Assembly: GCA_022410635.1 (NCBI GenBank)
Contig: JAJVDF010000169.1
Span: forward strand, 212,705 to 276,704
DNA: 64,000 nt
Reading direction: 5' to 3'
Origin: Tretioscincus oriximinensis
Lineage: Eukaryota > Chordata > Lepidosauria > Squamata > Gymnophthalmidae
Shown one piece after another: positions 23,330 through 35,264 of this stretch. Both the position numbers and the translations under genes were made by a program. The notes beneath the pieces are model-generated. The model made no database searches and had not been told where the DNA came from. It was given only the letters and a program-made list of their open reading frames with translations. Position 1 is the first letter of the stretch; the number at the start of each line of letters is the position of its first letter.

Positions 23330-23775
23330 TTCAATATTTGGGATAATTAGGAAGGAAATTGAAAACACGTGGTGTTTTTCCTATTTATAAATCTGCACTG
23401 AGGCCACATTTGGAATGCTTTGTCCCCACATCTTAAAGTTATTGTAGAACTAGGGATGGTGCAGAAAGGGGCAACAAGAATTATCAGAGGATTGGAGCAC
23501 CTCTTTTATGAAATCAGGCTGCAATGTCTGGGTCTCTTCCGCCTTGAAATATTGTTCTTTAAGAGGTGATNTGATGGAAGTATATAAAACCATGCATGGG
23601 GTGAATAAGGTAAACAGAGAAAAAACAGTTTCTCACACAACACTATGTCCTATGGACTCTCACACACTCCATATGGACTGAAATACCATTTGCAGGGAGG
23701 CAAGAACAGGTGAGAATTGTGTCTTCTTCTGATTCAGACTGCCCACATGCAGTCTCAGCAGGGCTTCTTGTATGT
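23330..23775 (+). mobile_element. CR1-superfamily LINE fragment, 5'-extended
   Basis: It reaches further 5' than the other copies: GAAAAAAGCAAATTCAATAT and AAAGGGGCAACAAGAATTAT precede AAGAGGTGATNTGATGGAAG, then CACACAACACTATG. An internal deletion removes the FFTQRV region, and the 3' end resumes with TTCTTCTGATTCAGACTGCC. Confidence 0.8.
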
Positions 23776-23779
23776 TTTT

Positions 23780-24370
23780 ATACACTTTATTTAAAGTCTG
23801 ACTAAAAATGCTAACAAGTGGAAAGTGGTAAAAGTTTTAAACCATATTGTGCCAATAATAATGCATATGCAGATGGAAATTAATTAATTCAGGTCAGTTT
23901 AATAATAACCTGGAAGAGAAAAAGTGTGAATTCAGATAGAAGTGTACAACAAGGGGAAACAAATTAGAGCCCCAAGAAGAGAATTTAAAGTAGAAAATGA
24001 AGAAAAACAAAGCTATTCATAGCCTGGAGGCATGTTACGGAGCCAGAATATAAAATGGCAACTAAAAAGACAGATTCAAACTGAGTGCAATTATATAACC
24101 CTCTTTAAAGGATTGCACAACTTCTCATGCTAAAGTACTGATAAGGCAATAGGGATTCACATCGTTCTTTCTTTGGAGCATCCATTCCCCATACTTAATC
24201 AAGAAAAGAATGGTGTTTGGTGCTGGTGGAGGAGTTGGTTTATATAGGCTGCTTTGCTCAACCCAAAGGGACTTAAAGGAACCCTTGGGCATAATCTGCC
24301 TTCAAGCTGTCATTTGTAATGGAAAGAACCATCTAATATCCAGTTTTGGATAGAAGAAATCCATAAATTT
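23780..24370. other. Unannotated intergenic sequence
   Basis: No gene or clear repeat. Confidence 0.4.
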
Positions 24371-24381
24371 TAGCTTGAATC

Positions 24382-24479
24382 AAGTGAACTTCAAGCAATC
24401 TTCAGGCAACCTTGTAACAACCTTTAAGCAACCTTCAGACAACTTTCAGGCAACCTTCGAGCAACTTTCAAGCAATCTG
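24382..24479. repeat. 11-bp minisatellite, nine units
   Basis: Nine consecutive 11-bp units of consensus AAGCAACCTTC (for example AAGCAATCTTC, AGGCAACCTTG, AGACAACTTTC, GAGCAACTTTC). The period is regular and the divergence is 1-3 bases per unit. Confidence 0.9.
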
Positions 24480-24579
24480 TTTTCCCCCCTAGAAAAGGGG
24501 CCAACTGAGAAGGTTTAAAGTAAAATATGACAACAACTTCACCATATTTGGTGCTTGCTTCTGGACTTTTTCTTGATGG

Positions 24580-24757
24580 AAGTAGAAGAAGAGTTGGTTT
24601 TTATATCCCAGTTTTCTGAATCTTAAAGGATGCATGACAACTATTATTTTCTTCACAACAAACACCTTGTGAAGTAGGTGGGGCTGAGAGTGTGGAATCA
24701 AACTAGGAGATTTATAGGTAACAGCCTGACACTTTAAGCACTAGACCACCTTGTCTC
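24580..24757 (-). mobile_element. tRNA-SINE family 1, diverged
   Basis: Reverse orientation: GAAGAAGAGTTGGTTTTTAT at the tail side, ACACCTTGTGAAGTAGGTGG in the body, and head remnants CTTTAAGCACTAGACCACC (A box). The CTCCTCCATGAAG block is deleted. Confidence 0.8.
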
Positions 24758-24959
24758 TGTCTCAGCATGATTCCAAGGACTTAAGCAGGGAGGACTGTGC
24801 TTTTTGTGAAAGCTGTTTTTTTCCCTGTATGGCTTTGAAATCATATCAGGAGACAAGGATGAGAGAGCTGATCTTCCAGCAGCAGAGACCTTATACCCAG
24901 GGTCTCAACCCTATCAATCCCCTTAGGACTACATCCTGGAGCTCAGTATAGGAAATTTC

Positions 24960-25036
24960 CATACATGGCCCAGATCGAGCAGGGGGTTGGACCTGATGAC
25001 CCTGGAGGTCCCTTCCAACTCTATGATTCTATGTGA
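24960..25036 (+). mobile_element. CR1 LINE 3' end
   Basis: GAGCAGGGGGTTGGACCTGA, GACCCTGGAGGTCCCTTCCA, ACTCTATGATTCTATG: a well-preserved CR1 3' terminus, 5'-truncated to about 77 bp. Confidence 0.92.
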
Positions 25037-25039
25037 TGT

Positions 25040-25700
25040 TGTTTTGTCCAGTCCCTCTGAATTCCATTCCAATTCTTCAAGAGCAACTGAAGAAAAGCAG
25101 TGTTTTAGCTTTTCCAAAGTAAGCAACTAGAGATCTTTTTTCTTCAAAGCAATATCTCAAAAGGAGCTAAATATACGCTGCTTAAAAGTGTGCAAGGTAC
25201 ATGTTCTTATGGTGCATTTGTGCCTTTGATTAGCTGTAACAAAAGACTAGCAATCCAGCTGTGACTCAAATTGTCTTCTTCAAACTTTGTTTTTCTTAAG
25301 CCTCTGAAGGAAACGAAAGGTGAAAGCTGTGGCATCAACAGGACTTTAATATTTTCCTCTGGGTTGAGGGTATAGGAACCTGTACCGGTTTGAAAAATAG
25401 AATGAACAGTTTTGTACACAAACTTGCCACGTGATTATTTGCTTGGCTGCCTCTGCTGCAGGAAAGAAGTCCCAACAACCTTTGTTGCCCATGGCACTGT
25501 TTGAAATTTAAGTTGCAAAGTTCACAATTCATATCCATTTATAAAGCTAAAAATGGACATTGCAGAGAAGGAGGAAGGGAGGGCATGGAGGGCAAAATGT
25601 TGATTAGAGAACCTTATTTGATTGGCATGGAAGTCTAGACTACTGTAATAGTCTCCTAGCGGGCCTCCCTCGCTGCTCCCTACTATTTTAAGGCCTGTAT
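25040..25700. other. Unannotated intergenic sequence
   Basis: No gene seen. The short ORFs between 25207 and 25538 are not recognised. Confidence 0.4.
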
Positions 25701-25719
25701 TTTAAGGGCGAGCAACCTG

Positions 25720-26100
25720 TGCTGCAGCTCAGGGTGGCAGAATGAGGGATGGATGGGTAGCATCTTTCCCCCAGTAAAAAAGAAAAAAAATGTGATTATA
25801 TTTTTTGTGTGTGAAAAATTCACTGCAGCACCGGTAGGAGGCTCTGGCAATTGAGGCCAGCTTCTGAAGGCACCCTCCCCTTAGTAAATAAATTAAAATA
25901 AAAATTATTTTTTAAAAAATGAATCANTGCAAGCATTGCTAGGAGGCTCTGGCAACTGAGGCCAGTCCTAAAGGCACCCCATCCTCGCAGTAAACAAAAA
26001 AAAATATTATTATGTTTTTTTTAAAGAAAATTCCAATTCACAGCAGCACCACAAGGAAGCTCTGGCAACTAGGGGCACGGTCCTCCAGTAAAAATATATA
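25720..26100. repeat. Tandem array of ~100-115-bp units
   Basis: A unit with core GGAGGCTCTGGCAACTGAGG (or AATTGAGG) followed by AAGGCACCC and an A-rich stretch recurs near 25821, 25922 and 26036, with a weaker unit near 25720. The array runs directly into the AAC/AAT microsatellite. Confidence 0.75.
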
Positions 26101-26102
26101 TA

Positions 26103-26206
26103 TAAACAACAACAACAACAACAACAATCATAACAACAATAACAACAACAACAACAACAACAACAATAACAATAACAATAACAATAACAATAATAACAAT
26201 AATAAC

Positions 26207-26260
<54 letters not shown>
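26103..26260. repeat. (AAC)n grading into (AAT)n microsatellite
   Basis: ACAACA units change through AACAAT to pure AAT. The tract continues at 26539-26680 after the insertion, so both were one repeat of roughly 300 bp. Confidence 0.95.
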
Positions 26261-26680
<420 letters not shown>

Positions 26681-26979
26681 TTTATTTTTAAAAGAATTCC
26701 TGTTGGAAAGCTCCTGGGGGGTGGGGGAGGAGTGAAAAAAATACTGCTCAGGGGCATCAAACACCCAAAATATGGCCCTGATCAATTACTTTGATCCAAA
26801 TCTCTGCATCACAGGTAGTTTATAATCACCCAAAGTATTCACATATCATGAATCTATGAATATACACTGATTGAGCCAGGGCACAATTTAAGCCCTAAGA
26901 TCATAAACTTCAGTTTATCAGTCACTTAAACGATCTTGGTATGCACCAACGAGAGAATTAAGATTAGCAAATAAACACG

Positions 26980-27260
26980 ATCTGAATGTGTCTCCAACAC
27001 GGACGGTGACATCTAGATTGCACACATTTCAAGATCTAGGCCCTCATCTATGGAACACTCTTCCACATGACCTCAGGGCACAGGAGGTTCTGAAAAGGCA
27101 TAAAAACCTAGTCTGTGCGTGGACTAGGAATAATAGTCATTTCTCTGTACCATATACTGGATTGTTTATAGTGCGTTACGTTGTATTATTTTATTTTTGT
27201 ACTGCCCTTTGGTGGAAAGAGCACTATAAATTAACACTATTATTGTTGTTATTCTATTCC
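26980..27260 (+). mobile_element. L2/Rex1-like LINE 3' end
   Basis: The plus-strand translation reads RLHTFQDLGPHLWNTLPHDL and LRAQEVLKRHKNLV, similar to the last residues of L2-type reverse transcriptases (APTLWNALP...FKRQLKTWL layout). It ends in an ATTATTGTTGTTATT-like tail. Confidence 0.7.
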
Positions 27261-27291
27261 AAACTATAGGTAACATTTTGCATTATTTTAT

Positions 27292-27556
27292 TTATTATTT
27301 ATTTATTTACTTATTTGTATTTATATCCTGCCCTGCACCCAAAGGTCCCAGGGTGGCCTACCATAAGGTGACGCACATAGCTTTTGTTGCTTTCTCCACA
27401 ACAGACACCTTGTGGAGTAAGTGGGGCTGAGAGAGTTCAAAGAACTGTGACTGGCCCAAGGTCACCCAGCTGGCTTCATGGAGGAGTAGGGAATAGAACC
27501 GGGAGACTACCAGATAAAGAGTCCCACACTCTAACCACTACACCAAACTGGCTCTT
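27292..27556 (-). mobile_element. tRNA-SINE family 1, full length
   Basis: Reverse orientation: an (AAAT)n tail, GTATTTATATCCTGCCCTGC, ACAGACACCTTGTGGAGTAA, CAAGGTCACCCAGCTGGCTT, and the head AGAACCGGGAGACTACCAG (B box side) to CTCTAACCACTACACCAAAC (A box side). Confidence 0.9.
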
Positions 27557-27894
27557 TAAAGCTCCATTTCCACATACAGAAACAGGCATTTGGTCTTCAT
27601 TGCACCCTTCCATGACAAATTACCACTTGAAATGATAGCTACGCTTCAAAATGGAGACACATCTTTTGACATGACAATTATAGCATTTCCATCCTATGAA
27701 ACCCAGTAACTCAGTTTCTCCATTTACTCTTCTTTGTAATGTTTAAAATCCAATGGCACAATACTGCATCAACTTAACCTGAATTTATACATATGTTCAG
27801 GAAAAAACAAAAGGAAAGTGGAGATCAGAGTTACTTAAGGTGCATTCATCCTGTGTTCTTCTCACATACAAGACTAAGAATCACAAAGTACACT

Positions 27895-28075
27895 GAACAT
27901 GAGAAAATAAGAAGAGCCCTGCTTGAATTGGGCTACAGCCCATCTAATCCAGCATTCAATTCACACAGTGGCCCACNAATTGCAGCAGGTCAATCTCAAA
28001 CAGATGAAGACAAAACCCTCACTTGTTCTCAATGCAAATGGAATTTCATGAATACGGCCTTTGTTCTATAGAATC
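27895..28075 (-). mobile_element. CR1-superfamily LINE 3' end
   Basis: AAATAAGAAGAGCCCTGCTT, GGGCTACAGCCCATCTAATC and TCACACAGTGGCCCAC in reverse. Just right, 28062-28130 holds CR1-like ATAGAATCATGGAGTCAGAA and ATGATTCTATGG. Confidence 0.8.
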
Positions 28076-28139
28076 ATGGAGTCAGAAGGGTCTTCAGGTC
28101 CAATTCAACTCTATGTTTTTATGATTCTATGGTTCTAAA

Positions 28140-29140
28140 CCGAATCCAGTATGGTGCAAAGGCAGTATTCATGAAATAGAGATCCATCCTAATAGTTAAA
28201 TGGGTCTGAAATTGCCCAAAGCTCCTTAAAATAAATTAATCTTGCATTGTAAACAGTATCTTTTCCCCACTGGATTTTAATTGGCATGCTTAGAAGAAGC
28301 ATCCTTAGTAGAAAAAAATGACCTCTTGTAGCCTTAATCATTCCATTCTCTTTTTTTAAAAAATGGGAAAATAATTGCATGTGTTTGTCAATTCACTCAG
28401 TGTATCCCTTAAAAGGACCAAAATAATTTTTGCACTGATTGGCATAGACAGAACATAGTGCTTAATGCCTTCTTCCCACTTAACATTGGGAAAAAAAACA
28501 CTTTTCAATGGTTTTAGCTTTTCTGACTATGTGATAAATAACATATTTTAGTATCATGGTTGGCTAAAACCAGAACTAAGGGATTAGGCACAGCACGGTT
28601 TACAGATCTCTGTTCTTTTATCGCTGTGATCTGAAGTGAAACACATAAAAATGGTTCTTAATTTCCATCACATTTAACAGATGTTTGGAGCTCGAAAATT
28701 ACTTTGATTGAAACAGTAAACAAATCCAGATTCCATATCAGAATTTAATAGAAAAGAGATAAACAGTATTTCCAATTATTTGGGGCGTCAGCAACAAAAA
28801 AACACCAAGAACTAAAAGGAACGATATTAAGTCAACACATTATCCAAAACAGTGAAGTATTGCAAATTATCATCATGGCTTAGCTTTGCGAATGAAAATT
28901 CTTATGAAAGGGGATGTCCAGATACTTTAGACTTGCTCAGTGGAGGTTTTTTAGGTGAAGTGCAGTGTGTGCTGTACTCCCCCCATCCCCCTTTACATCT
29001 GGGATTCATCTGTCATGGCCTAGCTTGTTGGGATTGTGACAGTGAAGTTCTCGGGTCATAGGTGTTATGTTGGAGTGTCTTTTTCCTAGGTGGATGGCCT
29101 GCCAAGAACTGGGACAGCAAACATCTTGGACTCCACATTG
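28140..29140. other. Unannotated intergenic sequence
   Basis: No gene or clear repeat. Confidence 0.4.
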
Positions 29141-29142
29141 TA

Positions 29143-29680
29143 GTCATAAGAACATAAGAACATAAGAAGAGCCATACTGGATCAGGCCACAGCCCATCAA
29201 GTCCAGCATTTTGTCTCACACAGAGGCCCACCAGATGCACCTGGGTAGCCTGAACAGAGGAAAGCAAAATATGCTCCTGTTCATGACTCCCTGCAAATGG
29301 TATTTCAGGAGTCTTGCCTGTTGCTCCATCTCGGAGGCAACATCCAGGCATCCATCCTAGTATCCATTTATACCATGGTGTCCATAAAACCTTCTAGTCC
29401 TGTCTTGAAACTATCCAAGCTGTTAGCTACCATCACCTCTTTAGGAAGTAAATTCCACAGGCCGATGACCCTCNGGGTGAAAAAATACTTTCCTTTGNCT
29501 GTTCTCACTTTTCTACCCAACAGTTTTAAGGAGTGCCCTCTGGTCCTTGTGTTGTGTGATAGAGAAAACATTTTTCTCTATTCACCTTGTCCATCCCATG
29601 CATGATTTTGTACACTTCAATCAGATCATCTTTCAAGGCTGAAGAGGCCCAGACGTAGTCCCTCTGTAATAATGTGGGCT
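29143..29680 (-). mobile_element. CR1-superfamily LINE 3' end, best copy
   Basis: The 3' terminus is at the left: AAGAACATAAGAACATAAGA is the reverse of the TTCTTATG tail. The untranslated part reads GCCACAGCCCATCAAGTCCA and CACACAGAGGCCCACCAGAT. Coding resumes at 29368-29571 (minus) with SLSHNTRTRGHSLKLLGRKV, YFFTXRVIGLWNLLP and SLDSFKTGLEGFMD, the C-terminus of a jockey-type reverse transcriptase. 5'-truncated at about 29680. Confidence 0.9.
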
Positions 29681-29689
29681 ATGTTGCGA

Positions 29690-30790
29690 AGTAGATCCTA
29701 GTTGAACAATAGTGGGGAATCATAAAGGGAATTCAAGAGAGGAACTGGTTTGCTAATGAATCAGTGGTTCCACTACACTGAATGGGTTAATAAGCTTATC
29801 ACAAAAAAAGGGGCAGGAATTTTGCAGCTTTAACGAGTATGTGGAATGTTCACCAGATGCATCTTACAATATCTGCAGCATTTGGTGGAGTAAAAAAAAA
29901 ATCACTTTTCTACACTCATTAAAGCTCCAGAAAAAGCTGGCTGCTAATTTTTTGATGTGAATGTTTGCAGTAGACTAGATAAAGCATTAATGGATGTGGA
30001 AAAGAGGAATTTTCATTAGCGAAACACCAGGTATAGAGCAGAGTATAAGCACAAACAAACTGTGCAGCATCTGGTGAAAACCCCTCTTTTTCCACATCCT
30101 TTAAGCCACAGATTATTCTCCTTGTCTAACAGCAAAAGATGTTATCTGCCACTTGCCCAATAAGTGAAGCTACAATCTTAATTCCCCATGAGATCTGGGG
30201 AAAACAGTCACTTTAGTTATTCAGAATCTATTTTTCATTCATCAAAATGATGCCAGGAGACAAGTTATTCCAAACTCTTTTCCATTCTGGGTTTATTTAG
30301 TATGAAATGTTTGCTGTAGCATATCCCTACCATATAGGTGACATTGGCCCTTTAATGTAACAAGGAAAGCCGATAAATGACATTGTCCTGGAGAATGATC
30401 TCACCCTTTTGAGAGCAAAAGAACGGAATGATTTAGGAAATTTTGGTAAAGTGCATAGTATGACTGTTGTGTTTTTCTTCAAAGGGGACATCTTCCAGAA
30501 AGCAGAAAGGTATGGATTAACAAGGAGGAAGGAACAGATGAAAGCATTCTTTTAATGGAAGTCATCCTCAACAACAGCTGTCAGCATCCATAGCCTTCTT
30601 CAAAAATTAATTGGCTGTTTGTCTATTCCATGAAGAAGCAAAGGAGAGAGGGATATGCTTGTAAGTAGTTACATAAGAGTTAGAACAGCCAGTTATCCAC
30701 TGCTGCCTACTAAGTGTTGCTAAGGATGGTACAATAATCTCAAATAGCTAGCTAAGGCATTTTCTGCACTGGGCTTAATTCAGATTATAC
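29690..30790. other. Unannotated intergenic sequence
   Basis: No gene or clear repeat. Confidence 0.4.
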
Positions 30791-30796
30791 CCCAGA

Positions 30797-31111
30797 AAAA
30801 AAAGAAGAAGAAGAAGAAGACGGAGTAGAAGGAGAAGAAGGAGAAGGAGAAGAGAAGAAGAAGAATTGTGTTCTTATACCTCACTTTTCTCACCTTTCAA
30901 AGGGACTTAAAGCCTACAAGGATATTTTCTGCCTGAAGGAGTACATTCTATTTTCCCAACCAGGCTGTGGTGGTTCCCATGTATCTACTTGCAGTCAATT
31001 GCAATTTCTTGCAATTCGTGCTTTCGAATTGCTGGGTTGGCTAGAGCAACAGGCTAGAGCTCCCAGATGAGAGACCGTTTCCTTAGCAACTGAGCCATTC
31101 ATTCCTGCCAT
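30797..31111 (-). mobile_element. tRNA-SINE family 2
   Basis: A (GAA/GGA)n purine tail at 30797-30865, then CTTTTCTCACCTTTCAAAGG and TTTCGAATTGCTGGGTTGG, and a head with GAGCTCCCAGATGAGAGACC and CCTTAGCAACTGAGCC. A deletion removes the B-box flank. Confidence 0.85.
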
Positions 31112-32002
31112 TCGTTTCCATCAGCACACTGGTGCAAATTATAACAGGCCACATCTATAATCCACACTAGATGCACAGGTCTCTATTTTGGGCCATAATT
31201 TGGAATATGGTCCAAACCAAGCAGTTGGGGTCTTACTATATATATTTCCTAAATTTCAGTCATAACAGGAGCATGTCCAGCATGCTGAAAATACACCAGA
31301 TCACCAGCTAGGTGCTGAAACATTGCTGGAACTCTAGCGATGAAAGGAAGAAGAGAAACATTTNTTTATCCCTAATGCTGGCCTTGAGGGGGAATCTTAG
31401 CAAATCACCCTAGGAAAAATGGGCACTTTCCAAAATAGGAACAGGTAGATAGCCAACAATTGCATTTTCCAAATATGTTTGCAGAATGATACTTGGATAG
31501 GAAGCCAGTGAAAAATATCTGTTCTGTGTGGAAATTGATGTAGTTTAGAGTACAATGGTGCCGCAATGGTGCAAGATCATATTTTTGAGCTCTCCATGGT
31601 ACTATTAACACAATGGGAAGATCATGCTTATGTTTGTTGATCTGACAGAGGTTTATACAGCTTATTATGGTTAGTGTCTAAATTTTTCATACTGTGTCCT
31701 CCAGATGTTCTTGAAATTCCGTGAATTGTTCAGGAACATTTAAAGAACCACAATTTGAGCAGCATGCCCTACATACAGCACTTTGGAGGCCATTTTACTT
31801 TCGGTGCACCCCATGGAAACATGCGCGCCTAGTGTTCCATGTGCTCCAAAGCTCTTTATTGCAGAGNAAATAGCCTCCACANATCTCACAATTTAGCGAT
31901 CTGAAAGAAAAGCTGCCTAGAGCTTCAGCGCACAAATTGTAAAATGCTGATAGGCTTTTGGCTAGCAGAGAATACTTGGGAAATATATGCAGCCTCACAA
32001 GG

Positions 32003-32126
32003 AATGCTGGGGATTGTAGTCTGATAAATTCAGGGGCTTGTTATGTGACGCAATTGCTATGGAACTCACATCTCATGACATCCCAGAAGGCATTGCTGCG
32101 CTTATCAGACCACAATCCCCAGCATT
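32003..32126. repeat. Inverted repeat with ACTACAATCCCCAGCATT-type arms
   Basis: AATGCTGGGGATTGTAGTCT (arm 32003-32027) is inverted at 32102-32126 with one mismatch, 74 bases apart. The core resembles the ZNF143-type motif often carried by DNA-transposon ends. The wider boundaries are not resolved. Confidence 0.6.
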
Positions 32127-32416
32127 CTCTGTGTCACAGCAGATTGAAAGCCTTATAAGTGGATGGTCGGTCTCTGATTCTGTAATTCTCAACACGGCCC
32201 AGCAGAAAGGGCCTAGATCTCCAGCACATCAGAAATTTCCAACTTTCAGTGATAAGATAGCTCCAGATATTTTGTGGCTTGGAGTGAAGGGTGTTTTTTT
32301 TNNNAAAAAAAATCCTCCCTTTGATTCTATAGCTGCTATATTTTTAGTTGATTTAGCCCACCATCTAGTGGCCATTTCCATTGTGCATTCACAGGCTAAA
32401 ACGTTTTTATAATTGT

Positions 32417-32880
32417 GCAGCGCTGCTCTTCAAATGAAAGTACTTGGAGACAAGGTGCCAAATGTAAAAAATGACAAACTGCCAGCTTCCCATTTCTCAC
32501 CTTCAGGCAGAATTTCTCTTTCCTGTTTTGTGTTTTTGTGTTGTATTCCTGCTTGCTTTTCTCTACTCACAATGACAAGTGCTTATTAGAAAAGCTTGGA
32601 TGCCCAGCAGCTTCATGAATCTGGTAGTAGCAGCAGCAACCCAAATGTGAAAAAAATTGCTGTTGCTGTGTTGGCGGCAGGTATTGCTGGGAACTGTANT
32701 CCAAGCAGCAGGCAGTCCCTCCCCTGCAGACTACAGTTCCCAGCCTGCACCACTCCTAGCCTGGGAGGGGGGAAGTATCTACTTATAGATGGGACCCATC
32801 TATTTCCTGCAGATTTCGGTTCTTACCTCCTAATTCTNGTTTCTGCTCACTATTTCCCTATCTTTGGCTTCTAATTGTGG
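32417..32880 (+). repeat. Unclassified dispersed repeat, copy 1
   Basis: The order of motifs (GCCAGCTTCCCATTTC; CAGAATTTCTCTTTCCTGTT; ACAAGTGCTTATTAGAAAAG; AGCAGCAGCAACCCAAATGT; the GGGAACTGTANTCCAAGCAG and ACTACAGTTCCCAGCCTGCA pair; CTCCTAGCCTGGGAGG) recurs in reverse at 40700-41200. Roughly 460 bp, moderately diverged. The class is unknown to me. Confidence 0.6.
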
Positions 32881-32974
32881 ATATAGGTGGACTGTTCATT
32901 GAACTCCTCTTCTGTGCAGAGTTTGAGCCAATAGGAAGATAAAACCTGACTTTCTGGGTTATTGGGTTTAAGTA

Positions 32975-33190
32975 GGCTGACCAGATGACCCCTTTTGGAA
33001 GGAGTTGAAAACCTGGTTTTGGGGTGCCTCCCAGATTTTTCTGAGGAAAATCTTTTCAAAAAAAGACTTTTTTTTGGAAAAAAAGTTTTTTAATTTTCTT
33101 TTCCTCAGAAAAAACAGGGAAGCACCACAAAAACGAGTTTTTAATACCCACACCTTTCACAGACCCACAGAAGGGGTCATCTGGTCAGCC
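32975..33190. mobile_element. Foldback MITE with TA target site, copy 2
   Basis: GGCTGACCAGATGACCCCTT at the left and AAGGGGTCATCTGGTCAGCC at the right are perfect inverses, with TA outside each. The inner parts GGGGTGCCTCCCAG and GGAAGCACC are looser. 216 bp, no ORF of meaning. Confidence 0.88.
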
Positions 33191-33481
33191 TAGTTTAAGG
33201 TAATAAAGAACCTCACATTTGTAGCAATGTCTGTTTGTTCCGGAGGAGCTGCATGAGACAAGATACTCTATTTCTGGCTGAAATTCTGTAATGATCAGAT
33301 TCTTAAATAATCTCTGCTCCTAAATAAATCTTCTTTTAGTTGCACAGTTTGCTGGCTTCATAACCTTTCCCCAGCATGATTAATTCTTAGCAGTTAAACC
33401 TGCATTCCAAATTGCTATTCTCTATGGAACAGGGAATCTTTTTTCCGATGTTGATGGAGTTCAATTTCCAATAGCTGCCAT

Positions 33482-33863
33482 CAGTGCTTTTTTTCCAGAA
33501 AAAAAGGTGACGGTACTAACGCCGGCGAGGGGGGGGGGCATTAGTACCGTGGGGGGGGCAGTACTAAACCGCCNNNNNNNNNNNNNNNNNNNNNNNNNNN
33601 NNNNNNNNNNNNNNNNNNNNNNNNNNNNNNNNNNNNNNNNNNNNNNNNNNNNNNNNNNNNNNNNNNNNNNNNNNNNNNNNNNNNNNNNNNNNNNNNNNNN
33701 NNNNNNNNNNNNNNNNNNNNNNNNNNNNNNNNNNNNNNNNNNNNNNNNNNNNNNNNNNNNNNNNNNNNNNNNNNNNNNNNNNNNNNNNNNNNNNNNNNNN
33801 NNNNNNNNNNNNNNNNNNNNNNNGTACTGCGTTCCGGCACGTTCCAGCACAAAAAAAGCCCTG
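33482..33863. mobile_element. hAT-type element with a 250-N assembly gap inside
   Basis: Perfect 8-bp duplication GCTGCCAT at 33474-33481 and 33864-33871. Terminal inverted repeats: CAGTGCTTTTTTTCC at the left and AAAAAAAGCCCTG at the right. The known interior is G-rich and CpG-rich (GGGGGGGGGG near 33528). The gap of exactly 250 N at 33574-33823 is an assembler placeholder, so the real length is unknown. Confidence 0.85.
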
Positions 33864-33874
33864 GCTGCCATCAG

Positions 33875-34650
33875 CTTTTGTCAACAACCTTACCAAACAG
33901 GTAAGAAAGATATTGTCAAATTTAATGTTCCGAGCTTTGACGTTGGTCTTTAGGACCATTGACAGAGAGCACAGAATGTTAAATGTGGTGCGCACATGGG
34001 CACCGTGAGGAAAATGGCAGCCTCACGCCCAAAGTTGCCATCACAGCCANTGTTGTGTTCAAAGAGAGACCAGAGAGAAAGGGGAACCTCCCCTCCTGTG
34101 TGACTGCCTTTCTTGATCATATCCAAGCCCACACGTGCAGGCTCGANCTCTAGTCTGGAATAATTGGCATTGTAGCATAATATTTGGAAGTTTTGGTACC
34201 TCTGGTTATTTGCATTTGCTCAAATAACCATCCTTACTTGTTGTTTTTCTCACAGTTGTTAAAAGCTAACAGAAATCTTTTTCTAGTGTGAAATCACTTC
34301 GTCAATGTTTGATTTAGCCTTGCTCCAACTGCTCATAGTTATGAAACTTATTTTTTGCTTCTTACAAACCTTCACAGATAATGAATGTCAGAGAATAAAA
34401 CTATTTCCAAAGGGCATTTGTTTTTAAAATAATGTGTTCTTTCTTTCTTTAATCTTTTCCATGGCTGGTATAAGTAGAATAATAAACATTTATCATTTGC
34501 AAGGACAAATGTCTGTCATTTCTGTCTATTTTTCTGATTTCCTGCTTTCAAGATTAAAATAAGACTCAAAATGCTGCACTAGCTCTTATACTGTTCCAGA
34601 AAGGGGTCCAAGAAGCCTGCTGACCAGAGGCTAGCATTTAGCTCTCTTCA
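33875..34650. other. Unannotated intergenic sequence
   Basis: No gene or clear repeat. Confidence 0.4.
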
Positions 34651-34654
34651 GTGA

Positions 34655-34886
34655 TAAGATTGGGTCTGTTTTTATATCCAGCTTTTCTCAACTTGAAGCA
34701 AATCAAAGCGGCTTACATAACCTTCTGTTTTTCTTTTCACAACAGATGCCTTGTGAAGCAGGTGGGGCTGAGAAAGCTCTGAAGAACTGTGACTAGCCCA
34801 AGGTCACCCNGTAGGCTTTTCTGGAGGAGTGCAAAATTGAATAGAGACACTTCGAGACACTCTAACCACTACACCAGACTGATTCT
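34655..34886 (-). mobile_element. tRNA-SINE family 1
   Basis: Reverse orientation: TTTTATATCCAGCTTTTCTC, AGATGCCTTGTGAAGCAGGT, CAAGGTCACCCNGTAGGC, TGGAGGAGTGCAA and CACTCTAACCACTACACCAG (A box). Confidence 0.85.
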
Positions 34887-35264
34887 CTGGGATAACATCT
34901 TTCGCAAGTTGTGAATTAAGCCATAATACCATCAAGATGACTGTAATGATGTATATCACTGTAACACTTTGATTCACACCTATTGATACACTATAGCTGA
35001 GGGATAGGTCCTCTTATATCCTTCAAATCACTACCATCGATTTAACAGCACTACTGGGCTGGATCCCGATGGATGTGATTTGTAGTGAAATCTCTAAATA
35101 AATTCAGTATAAAGGACATCAGAATAGACTTTATTGTTGAAGCCAAAGCCAACATTCTGATACAAAACATTTACCCTTTCATCCCCACAGAGCAAGGAAA
35201 CTCCTTCTCTTCCTCATCCATTTGATTACAGAACCCAGGAGGCTTTGTAAGTCTGCAGTTTCTT

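Noticed and set aside
24382..24479. CRISPR-like array
   Set aside because: Eukaryotic DNA. The units are contiguous 11-mers without spacers.
33461..33995. ORFs of 103-148 codons across 33461-33995
   Set aside because: They are open only because they pass through 250 Ns.
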